Below are positions 1 through 5,750 of a stretch of DNA of 5,892 bases, piece after piece. The first letter of the stretch is position 1, and each line of letters begins with the position of its first letter. Below the pieces are notes generated by a model. It ran no database searches, was not told the DNA's origin, and was given only the letters and a program-made list of their open reading frames with translations. The translations under genes and the position numbers were made by a program. Source of the DNA: DAOPZC01 sp035353175 (GTDB lineage Bacteria > Verrucomicrobiota > Kiritimatiellia > RFP12 > UBA1067); contig DAOPZC010000137.1 of the NCBI GenBank assembly GCA_035353175.1, forward strand, positions 1 to 5,892, given 5' to 3'.

Positions 1-68
1 TAACCGGCGGCAGCCTTAAAGGATGTGCGTGTATTAGAGGACGGGGAACGAGTGTTTATTGATTGCAT
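1..68 (-). CDS. Probable 5' end of a divergent gene, function unknown (partial)
   Basis: A minus-strand reading frame starts at ATG (complement of 66-68) and stays open for 22 codons to the left edge of the window. The peptide begins MQSINTRSP and is rich in Ser, Thr and Arg; I do not recognise it. Three things favour a real start. The plus-strand CTCCT at 75-79 gives AGGAG on the minus strand, 6 bases before the ATG. There is a promoter-like pair further upstream. The gene would be divergent from the restriction operon. Against it, the fragment is very short, and the opposite strand (4-81) also reads as a plausible peptide tail. No function can be given. Confidence 0.38.
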   Translation of the reverse strand, partial: MQSINTRSPSSNTRTSFKAAAG

Positions 69-74
69 CGACTG

Positions 75-79
75 CTCCT
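75..79 (-). promoter_or_regulatory. Ribosome binding site of the divergent gene
   Basis: CTCCT on the plus strand is AGGAG on the minus strand, a strong Shine-Dalgarno core. It lies 6 bases before the candidate ATG at 68-66. It is the main reason for calling a minus-strand gene at the left edge. Confidence 0.4.
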
Positions 80-115
80 AACTGCCGGGTATTTCCCTTG
101 GCAAAAAACGGTCGT

Positions 116-144
116 ATTCTACTAGCTGTGCGGTCAAGCCGCAA
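116..144 (-). promoter_or_regulatory. Candidate sigma70-type promoter for the divergent gene
   Basis: Read on the minus strand, TTGCGG (complement of 139-144) and TAGAAT (complement of 116-121) are separated by exactly 17 bases. TAGAAT matches the -10 consensus at 5 of 6 positions; the -35 box is weaker. Transcription would begin near base 109, giving a leader of about 40 bases to the ATG at 68. Confidence 0.35.
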
Positions 145-420
145 CAGAACCGACGAAAAAATATTGCAATTTTTCCTGTTAGATTTTCGTGCGGGCGTTT
201 GCTATTGTCCTCAGATTCAAATAATGACGTTTTCAGAAGGACTACGACGCCTTGGCCAACTTTTTCGCGGGTCGAGCGTCACCCCGTCTCTATTCCCTCG
301 ATTTGCCCGTTTATCCCGCACTGCCTGCCAATCGCTAATCGCGCGTGCTCCCCCTAACTCGCTTATCGCGCTGACCGCGCTTCTCCGGCCATTTTCCCCT
401 CGCACCGCCCGCGCCCCAAG

Positions 421-429
421 TGCTACACT
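421..429 (+). promoter_or_regulatory. Candidate extended -10 promoter for mod-res
   Basis: TGCTACACT fits the extended -10 form TGnTAnnnT, with TACACT as the -10 hexamer at 424-429. No good -35 box lies at normal spacing, which is tolerable for an extended -10 promoter. Transcription would start near 436, leaving a leader of about 33 bases that contains the hairpin just before the mod start codon. Confidence 0.35.
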
Positions 430-448
430 TCAGCAATACAAAACTGAA

Positions 449-466
449 CGCGGGAACCGCCCCGCG
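449..466 (+). promoter_or_regulatory. GC-only hairpin abutting the mod start codon
   Basis: CGCGGG at 449-454 and CCCGCG at 461-466 form a perfect 6-bp stem around the loop AACCGC. It ends 2 bases before the ATG at 469, where a Shine-Dalgarno sequence would normally be; none is visible. In RNA this could limit translation of Mod. In DNA it could be a repressor dyad. The role is inferred; only the inverted repeat is seen. Confidence 0.35.
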
Positions 467-468
467 CC

Positions 469-2106
469 ATGAGTGACTCTATGCCGAAATACGACCATCT
501 GACCCACGATGAGCTTGTCCGCCTGCTGGAGGCCCGCGACCGCCGCGACGCCACCCGCTTCGGCCTCGTCTGGGAGGCCAACGAGATCGACCGCGACGCC
601 GCCGTCAACGCCGACTTCGTCGCCCTCGACCTCCAGCCCGAGCACAGCGTCGGCGCCGCTCCGTGGCAGAACCTTGTCATCGAGGGCGACAACTTCGACG
701 CCCTGCGCTACCTGCGCATGACCCACGCCGGCCGAGTCAAGTGCATCTACATCGACCCGCCCTACAACACCGGCAACCGCGATTTCGTCTATAACGACCG
801 CTTCGTGGATGTCAACGACGCGTGGCGTCACTCCACCTGGGTGGAGTTCATGTATCAGCGCCTTTTGCTCGCCAAGGATCTTCTGCGGCAGGATGGCTCC
901 ATCTTTGTCTCGATCGATGATAACGAGCTTTTCGCACTCGGCCTCCTGATGAACAAGGTCTTCGGCCCGAACGCATTTGTCGCCAACTGCATCTGGCAGA
1001 AACGCTACTCTTCCGCCAACGATCACAAGACCATCGCGCCCATGCACGAGTACGTGCTCGCCTACCGCTTATCGGATATGTGGCAGCGCAACCTCCTGAA
1101 GCGCGGCGAGGAGAAGGATAGCCAGTACAAATTTGAAGACGAAAAAGGCATCTTCCGCTGTAGTGATTACACCTGTCCCAAAAGTGCCGAGGAACGCAAG
1201 AACCTCTACTATCCGATCACGAATCCGAACACGGGAGCTGAAATCTGGCCCAAACGCACTCGGGTCTGGGCGTACTCGAAAGAGGAACACCAGCGCAACG
1301 TGGAAGCGGATCTGATTTACTGGGGCAAAGACGGCAAGGGCAAGGTGCCCTCTTTCAAGCGCTACAAGCACATGTTGCGGCACGGCGACGGTGTGGTTCC
1401 AAACACATGGTGGACTTTCGACGAGGTCGGCCATAACGATACCGCCAAGAAGGAACTCATGGCGCTACTGCCGGAAGACGCCCGCGCTTTTTCCACGCCG
1501 AAGCCGACCGGTCTGATCGAACGTGTCCTGCGTATCGCCACCGGCCCCGACGACATTGTGCTCGACTTCTTCGCGGGCTCGGGAACCACCGGCCACGCCG
1601 TCCTGAAGCTGAACGCCGAGGACGGCGGCAACCGCCGCTTCATCCTTGTGTCCAACGCCGAGGCCAGCGCCGACGCGCCCGACAAGAACCTCTGCCGCGA
1701 CGTGTGCGCCCGCCGCGTCCGACGTGTGATCGAAGGCTTCGGCGACATGCCCGCCTTGGGCGGCGACTTCGCCTACCTGCGCAGCCGCCGCATCGCCCCC
1801 GGCCGCCTGCTCGACATCGAACACGCCCAGGTCTGGACCGCCCTCCAGATGATCCACCGCGACACGCTCGCGCCCTTCGGGCCCGACGGCTTCTCTTGGG
1901 CGGGCGACGGCGAGTCGGCGCTGGCCTACGTGCCGCGCTTCTCCGCCGCGCTTCTCCCCGCGTTGCGCAAGGCCGTCGCGGACTGCGCCGCCGTCACCCT
2001 CTATTCGTGGCAACCCGAAACCCTGCGGCAGCACATCCGCGCCGCTCACGTCCAGCACGAGGCCATTCCCGAGAGCCTCTCCCGCCGTTTCGGCATGAAA
2101 GGCTGA
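469..2106 (+). CDS. mod: Type III restriction-modification system DNA methyltransferase subunit (Mod)
   Basis: This is the 545-residue modification subunit. It transfers a methyl group from S-adenosylmethionine to N6 of adenine in an asymmetric site, and as the Mod partner it supplies sequence recognition to the Mod-Res complex in the cytoplasm. The catalytic motif IV DPPYNTG is at residues 96-102, after the family signature VIEGDNFDALRYL at 70-82. DGSIFVSIDDNE follows at about 142-153. The STPKP segment (motif X region) is at 342-346, and the AdoMet-binding motif I, DFFAGSGTTGHAV, is at 366-378. Motif IV before motif I is the beta-class order. The target-recognition domain should lie between about 175 and 335. 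No frameshift or simple repeat tract is visible, so there is no sign of phase variation. The start at 469 lacks a clear Shine-Dalgarno sequence; ATG at 481 (residue 5) is an alternative. The stop lies 7 bases before res. The exact target sequence cannot be read from the protein. Confidence 0.95.
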   Translation: MSDSMPKYDHLTHDELVRLLEARDRRDATRFGLVWEANEIDRDAAVNADFVALDLQPEHSVGAAPWQNLVIEGDNFDALRYLRMTHAGRVKCIYIDPPYNTGNRDFVYNDRFVDVNDAWRHSTWVEFMYQRLLLAKDLLRQDGSIFVSIDDNELFALGLLMNKVFGPNAFVANCIWQKRYSSANDHKTIAPMHEYVLAYRLSDMWQRNLLKRGEEKDSQYKFEDEKGIFRCSDYTCPKSAEERKNLYYPITNPNTGAEIWPKRTRVWAYSKEEHQRNVEADLIYWGKDGKGKVPSFKRYKHMLRHGDGVVPNTWWTFDEVGHNDTAKKELMALLPEDARAFSTPKPTGLIERVLRIATGPDDIVLDFFAGSGTTGHAVLKLNAEDGGNRRFILVSNAEASADAPDKNLCRDVCARRVRRVIEGFGDMPALGGDFAYLRSRRIAPGRLLDIEHAQVWTALQMIHRDTLAPFGPDGFSWAGDGESALAYVPRFSAALLPALRKAVADCAAVTLYSWQPETLRQHIRAAHVQHEAIPESLSRRFGMKG

Positions 2107-2113
2107 CCCCCAC

Positions 2114-4573
2114 ATGAGCATCCAGTCACTCAGAGGATTTCAGGAAGAGGCCGTCACCAGCGGTGTCGGCCTGTTCACCGCCGCCAAAGAACTGTTGGCC
2201 GCCGCCGGGGCGGACGCGGCGGGCCGCGCCGCCGCGATCAACCACAACGGCTACCTGCTCATCGAGGCCGCGACCGGCTCTGGCAAGACCCTTATGGCCG
2301 GAACCATCGTGGAGCGTTTCACCCAAGTCGAAGATGTCGTGTGGTTCTGGTTCGCGCCTTTCAAAGGCGTGGTCGGCCAGTCCGCCGCCTTCCTGCGAGA
2401 GCAGTTCCACGGCCTGCGCCTGCGCGAGCTGACGGATGACCGCGTCGCCGCCGGCAGCCGCCGCGGCGATGTCTTCGTCACCACCTGGCAGACCGTGGCC
2501 ACGCGCGTCAAGGACAAGCGCAACGTGCGCAAAGAGGGGGACAGCAACCCGTCCGTCGACACGCTGATCGAGTCGCTGCGCGACCAGGGCCTGCGCATTG
2601 GCGTGGTGGTCGACGAGGCGCACCACGGTTTCGGCAAGGACACGCTCGCCGCGAAGTTTTTCCGCGAGATCCTGAAACCCGAATATACCATCCTCATCAC
2701 CGCCACGCCGGACGATGCCGACGTGAAGGATTTCGAGAAGGCCATGGAGATCGCCGAGTTGCAGCGTATCCGCGTCAGCCGCACCGACGCCGTGGAAGCC
2801 GGGCTCATCAAGTCCGGCGTCAAGTGCGCCGCCTACTTCGTGGAGCCGGAAAAGCGCTCGCTGGTCGATCTTCAGGGCACCGCCCTGCGCGACGGCGTGG
2901 CCGCGCACCGCGAACTGAAAAAGATCTTGGCTGACATCAAAGTCCCGCTCGTCCCGCTCATGCTCGTGCAGGCCGACTCGACCGACAAGAGCGTGGACGC
3001 GCTGAAGGCTAAGCTTCTGCGACTCGGTTTCACCGAGGAGCAGATCGCCGTGCATACGGCGGACGAACCCGATGCAGGGCTGCTCGCGCTTGCCAACGAC
3101 GAGCGCCGCGAGGTGCTCATTTTCAAGATGGCGGTGGCGCTCGGCTTCGACGCGCCGCGCGCGTTCACCCTCGTTTCCATGCGGGCCAGCCGCGATGAGG
3201 ACTTCGGCACACAGCTTCTGGGCCGTATCCTGCGCGTCCACCGCCTGCTGCACGGTCGCGCGCGGGCTAAGTCGCTCCCCGCGCCGCTGAACTTCGGCTA
3301 CGTCTTTCTCGCCGACCCCGACACCCAGGCCGGTATCGACAAGGCCGGTCAGCTCATTAACCAGATCCAGACAGAATACGCCAAGGCGAGCTCAGCCACC
3401 GTCGCGTACCGCATCGGCGACGCGGCTGCCGTCGCCAGCGTCGCGCCCGACGGCCAGACCAGTTTCAATCTGGATGCCGCCTCCGCGCCGTTACACTACG
3501 CGGAACCGCCCTCGGCAACGGCCGCGTTCGCCACAGCCCAACCCACCGGCTTCAATTTCACTGGCTTCTTTGACGGCACGCACGACCAGTCCGATACCCA
3601 GCCCTATGAGACGAGTCGCCTCGTAACGGTTGCGGGGCAGGTCGGCAAACATCGTTACGCGCTGCACCCCGAAGCGCCCCGCCGTTTCATAACCCAGGTG
3701 GTCAGTCTCCAGAACGAAGTCACCGAAGAGGATTGCGCCAACCGCTTTATCGTCCCCGTCCGGGCGCTGTTCGATGCGCTGAAAAACAAGATCCCGGTTG
3801 AGAAACGCACGCTGGACGTCTTCTGCCACACCGTCCAGCAGGAGTTCAACTTCGCCGCCGACCTCTCCCCGGACCAGGCCGCCCGGATCGCCAGCGCGGT
3901 CTTGCAGCGCAGCAAGGTGTTCGACTGCCGCGAGCTGCGCAAAGCCCTGCTCCGCAAGATGCAGATGGTCATGCGCGAAGAGGCGATGGACGGCGCGGAC
4001 GATCCCGCTAAAGTCGCCGCCTTCCTCGACGTGATTCTCGCCTCCAACCCCGATCTGCTCTACGAGGCTCAGAAAACCGCGCTCGCCTGCGCGGCGGACA
4101 TCCGCGAAACGGATGACCTCCCCGCCGAGATCGCCTCAGACGAGCCTCTGCCCGCCTCCACCCGTAACATCTACGGTATCATCCCGAACGGACTGAACAC
4201 CTGGGAGCGGCCATTCGCCGACCTGCTCGACCGCGACGCCAACGGTATCGTCAAATGGTGGCACCGCAACGAACCGCACAAGCCCTGGTCCGTCAACGTG
4301 CTCATGCCCGACGGGCGCGGCTTCTTCCCCGACTTCGTCATCGGCGTCGAAGGCCGCAAGACCGAGGAGGGCGTCCTATTGGCCGACCCCAAGCTCAACT
4401 ACCAGCGCGACGACGAGGCCCCCAAGGTGCTTGCCGAGCATCAGGTCTATGGTCGCGTGCTGATCCTCTTCCGCGACGGCGGCACCCGCTGGATGACCGT
4501 CGGCTACGACGACAAAACCAAGAAGCCTTGCCTCGCCCGCGAATTCCGCCTCTCTGATGCGGCCGGGTTTTAA
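2114..4573 (+). CDS. res: Type III restriction endonuclease subunit (Res), SF2 helicase plus PD-(D/E)XK nuclease
   Basis: This is the 819-residue restriction subunit. With Mod it recognises unmethylated sites, uses ATP to move or switch along DNA, and cuts a short distance from the site. The N-terminal part is an SF2 motor: Q10 region LRGFQEEAV, Walker A ATGSGKT at 53-59, Walker B VVVDEAHH at 164-171, motif III TATP at 196-199, a motif V-like KMAVALGFDAPRA at 338-350, and motif VI QLLGRILR at 367-374 with the arginine finger region. A long helical linker follows. The nuclease domain is C-terminal: TWERPF with E698, FFPDF with D740, and ADPK with D758 and K760 form a plausible PD-(D/E)XK centre. 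It is shorter than EcoP15I-type Res (roughly 970 residues) but shows no missing motif or frameshift. The ATG at 2114 is preceded by AAAGG inside the end of mod, which suggests coupled translation in one operon. Confidence 0.94.
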   Translation: MSIQSLRGFQEEAVTSGVGLFTAAKELLAAAGADAAGRAAAINHNGYLLIEAATGSGKTLMAGTIVERFTQVEDVVWFWFAPFKGVVGQSAAFLREQFHGLRLRELTDDRVAAGSRRGDVFVTTWQTVATRVKDKRNVRKEGDSNPSVDTLIESLRDQGLRIGVVVDEAHHGFGKDTLAAKFFREILKPEYTILITATPDDADVKDFEKAMEIAELQRIRVSRTDAVEAGLIKSGVKCAAYFVEPEKRSLVDLQGTALRDGVAAHRELKKILADIKVPLVPLMLVQADSTDKSVDALKAKLLRLGFTEEQIAVHTADEPDAGLLALANDERREVLIFKMAVALGFDAPRAFTLVSMRASRDEDFGTQLLGRILRVHRLLHGRARAKSLPAPLNFGYVFLADPDTQAGIDKAGQLINQIQTEYAKASSATVAYRIGDAAAVASVAPDGQTSFNLDAASAPLHYAEPPSATAAFATAQPTGFNFTGFFDGTHDQSDTQPYETSRLVTVAGQVGKHRYALHPEAPRRFITQVVSLQNEVTEEDCANRFIVPVRALFDALKNKIPVEKRTLDVFCHTVQQEFNFAADLSPDQAARIASAVLQRSKVFDCRELRKALLRKMQMVMREEAMDGADDPAKVAAFLDVILASNPDLLYEAQKTALACAADIRETDDLPAEIASDEPLPASTRNIYGIIPNGLNTWERPFADLLDRDANGIVKWWHRNEPHKPWSVNVLMPDGRGFFPDFVIGVEGRKTEEGVLLADPKLNYQRDDEAPKVLAEHQVYGRVLILFRDGGTRWMTVGYDDKTKKPCLAREFRLSDAAGF

Positions 4574-4627
4574 CTGCAAAAACCGGATAGGCCTGCTTTG
4601 CAAAGGCAAACGTCGAAATTCGGGCAG

Positions 4628-4656
4628 AAAAAGGCGCAAAAATGAAGGCAAAAAAA
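4628..4656. other. Phased A-tracts, probable intrinsic DNA bend
   Basis: Three A-tracts start at 4628 (5 A), 4638 (5 A) and 4650 (7 A), so they recur at 10 and 12 bases, close to one helical turn. A further A5 lies at 4578-4582. Phased A-tracts are known to curve DNA. They sit about 25-55 bases upstream of the candidate -35 box in the gap before the Abi gene, and could act as an UP-like or curved upstream element. That role is inferred. Confidence 0.4.
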
Positions 4657-4681
4657 TTCTGCATTTCTTTTGAATTCGTGG

Positions 4682-4710
4682 TTGTGTCAGTCGGCGGAAT
4701 GTGGTTAAGT
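4682..4710 (+). promoter_or_regulatory. Candidate promoter of the RNA element and Abi gene
   Basis: TTGTGT at 4682-4687 and TTAAGT at 4705-4710 are separated by exactly 17 bases. Each matches the sigma70 consensus at only 3 of 6 positions, so the support is mainly spacing and position. Transcription would begin near 4717, immediately before the hairpin element that ends in a U-tract. Confidence 0.3.
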
Positions 4711-4716
4711 ATCTGC

Positions 4717-4770
4717 ATCACACCCGCCGGGCCTCTGTCGCAAGACACGCTATCTCTCGGTGGGTTTTTT
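4717..4770 (+). ncRNA. Candidate structured RNA upstream of the HEPN gene (abiF-RNA-like)
   Basis: A compact RNA fold is visible. The outer stem pairs 4722-4731 with 4756-4765: ten pairs, with G-U wobbles at 4726-4761 and 4730-4757. Inside it, TGTC (4736-4739) and GACA (4744-4747) pair around the GNRA tetraloop GCAA. The outer and inner stems are joined by an asymmetric internal loop of 4 and 8 bases. A run of six T at 4765-4770 follows. From memory, a structured RNA class called the abiF motif lies upstream of Abi_2/AbiF genes, and such RNAs have been reported to neutralise the HEPN toxin. I have not matched this sequence to that family; position and structure are the only support. It could instead be a plain terminator or attenuator. 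The 5' end is a guess based on the candidate promoter. Confidence 0.5.
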
Positions 4771-4775
4771 ATTTT
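4722..4775 (+). terminator. Rho-independent terminator or attenuator before the Abi gene
   Basis: The stem formed by ACCCGCCG (4722-4729) and CGGTGGGT (4758-4765) is directly followed by TTTTTTATTTT, the layout of an intrinsic terminator. The loop is long but contains its own tetraloop hairpin. It would end the candidate RNA and any transcript reading through from mod-res, so only a fraction of transcripts would reach the toxin gene. No other terminator was found after res. Confidence 0.6.
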
Positions 4776-4776
4776 C

Positions 4777-4783
4777 AGGGGGG
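4777..4783 (+). promoter_or_regulatory. Ribosome binding site that fixes the Abi start
   Basis: AGGGGGG lies 4 bases before ATG at 4788. It supports that ATG over the upstream in-frame GTG at 4701, which has no Shine-Dalgarno sequence and whose extra 29 residues would be encoded by the terminator-like hairpin. Confidence 0.55.
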
Positions 4784-4787
4784 CCGC

Positions 4788-5687
4788 ATGAAGTACGACA
4801 AGCCTCCACTGACCTTCGACGAACAGGTTCAGCATCTGCTAGACCTCGGCTTGCGGGGCGATCCGGCGGTCATGCGCGAACGCCTTGCGTCGGTCAATTA
4901 TTACCGCCTTTCCGGTTACCTGTATCCCTATCGTGACGCCGACAACGAGACCTTCCTGCCCGGCACAGACTTCGACACCGTTTGGCAGCACTACGCTTTT
5001 GACAGGCGGCTCCGCCTGCTGGTCATGGATGCGATCGAGCGCATCGAAATCGCAGTCCGCACACAGTTGGCCTATCACCACGCTCGCGCCTATAACGATC
5101 CATTCGCCTATGCGGTCTTGCCGATCTCGCTTCCCGGCCTGAGAGCCGCAGACTACCTTGATCTGCTTGCCCGAATCCGAGATGAAACAGACCGTAGTGA
5201 AGATACGTTCGTTTCTCACTTCAGGAACAAATACGGCGATGAACATGCCTATCTTCCGATCTGGATGGCGGTCGAAATCATGTCATTAGGAGCCACGCAA
5301 CGTTTTTTCCGTGGCGCATCCCACCAAGTGAAGAAGAACGTCGCGACCCACTTTGGCCTGCCGGACAAGGTCATCGACTCTTGGCTCCACACCCTTTCGG
5401 TCATCCGCAACATCTGCGCTCATCACGGGAGGTTGTGGAACAAGGAGTTGGGCGTCAAACCATTCATCCCCTTCCAAAAAGACTATCCGGATTGGCACAC
5501 GCCTTATACGGTCCCTAAAAACCGTGTGTTTGCCGTGTTGACCGTCTGCCGCTACTGCCTCAGGCGGATCGCCCCGCAGAGCCGCTGGCCGCACTGTCTC
5601 GACACCCTTCTTGCCGACTTCCCGAACGTCCCGCTTGCCCAAATGGGCTTTCCCGCCAACTGGAGGGACTCGCCGCTTTGGAGGTGA
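4788..5687 (+). CDS. Abi_2/AbiF-family HEPN abortive-infection protein
   Basis: This 299-residue protein belongs to the Abi_2 family (AbiD/AbiF-like phage-resistance proteins). Landmarks in order: KPPLTFDEQVQ at 5-15, NYYRLSGYLYPYR at 37-49, FDRRLRLLVMDAIERIEIAVRTQ at 71-93 in segments (FDRRLRLLVMDAIE, then RIEIAVRTQ), PIWMAVEIMSLG at 157-168, RNICAHHGRLWN at 207-218, and MGFPANWRDSPLWR at the C-terminus. R207 and H212 form the RX4H motif typical of HEPN ribonucleases, so RNA cleavage that arrests translation or growth upon phage infection is the likely activity, probably as a dimer. No signal peptide or membrane segment is seen. ATG 4788 is chosen because of AGGGGGG before it and because the protein then starts just ahead of the family motif. 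The gene follows a terminator-like RNA element that may restrain it. GC content is lower than in mod-res, suggesting separate acquisition. The cellular target and trigger are unknown. Confidence 0.92.
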   Translation: MKYDKPPLTFDEQVQHLLDLGLRGDPAVMRERLASVNYYRLSGYLYPYRDADNETFLPGTDFDTVWQHYAFDRRLRLLVMDAIERIEIAVRTQLAYHHARAYNDPFAYAVLPISLPGLRAADYLDLLARIRDETDRSEDTFVSHFRNKYGDEHAYLPIWMAVEIMSLGATQRFFRGASHQVKKNVATHFGLPDKVIDSWLHTLSVIRNICAHHGRLWNKELGVKPFIPFQKDYPDWHTPYTVPKNRVFAVLTVCRYCLRRIAPQSRWPHCLDTLLADFPNVPLAQMGFPANWRDSPLWR

Positions 5688-5737
5688 ACACTGGGAGACA
5701 ACCCGGAGGGATTTGACCGTGAAAAACAATTTCAATA

Positions 5738-5743
5738 AAGGGA
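5738..5743 (+). promoter_or_regulatory. Ribosome binding site of the right-edge gene
   Basis: AAGGGA lies 7 bases before ATG at 5751. An in-frame stop TAA at 5736-5738 excludes an upstream extension, so this start is firm. Confidence 0.5.
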
Positions 5744-5750
5744 TTGCTCT

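Larger units (their letters stand above)
69..468. other. 400-base intergenic region, divergent promoter region
   Basis: This gap contains no convincing gene. A plus-strand frame from a TTG at 59 to a stop at 472 gives a 137-residue translation, but it has no Shine-Dalgarno sequence, no recognisable motif and an unlikely composition. Bases 150-230 are AT-rich and include an imperfect palindrome at 159-174 around ATTGCAAT. Bases 240-420 are C-rich and hold no structure I can support. A possible promoter for mod and a GC hairpin occupy the last 50 bases. No tRNA, CRISPR repeat, insertion-sequence end or clear terminator was seen. Confidence 0.5.

Noticed and set aside
4..81. Plus-strand reading with LEDGERVFIDCIDCS before a TAA, like the tail of an upstream gene
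   Set aside because: The same frame has a stop at 1-3, so it cannot be the end of a long gene without a frameshift, and there is no ATG. The minus-strand start in the same bases has better signals, although this remains an open alternative.
59..472. Open frame of 137 codons before mod
   Set aside because: It starts at TTG without a ribosome binding site, has no recognisable motif, and its C-terminal part is an unlikely Arg/Pro/Ser/Ala-rich translation of C-rich DNA. Its ATGA overlap with mod is expected by chance because codon 2 of mod starts with A.
430..3253. Long minus-strand frames opposite mod and res
   Set aside because: They follow from GC-rich codon bias on the opposite strand, lack start signals and family motifs, and overlap genes with clear catalytic motifs.
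469..4573. Phase-variation repeats in mod or res
   Set aside because: Many Type III mod genes carry tandem short repeats that switch the frame, but no such tract or long homopolymer is present here and both frames are intact.
4591..4610. Palindrome CTTTGCAAAG after res as a res terminator
   Set aside because: The perfect palindrome leaves no loop, the possible outer GCC/GGC stem is weak, and no T-tract follows on the plus strand.
4701..4787. GTG start 29 codons upstream for the Abi protein
   Set aside because: It has no Shine-Dalgarno sequence, lies within the candidate promoter, and the extra residues would be encoded by the terminator-like hairpin. ATG 4788 has AGGGGGG before it and fits the family start.
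5713..5741. TTGACC-N17-TAAAGG as a promoter for the right-edge gene
   Set aside because: The -10 match is poor, and transcription would begin near 5748, leaving the gene's own ribosome binding site at 5738-5743 outside the message.
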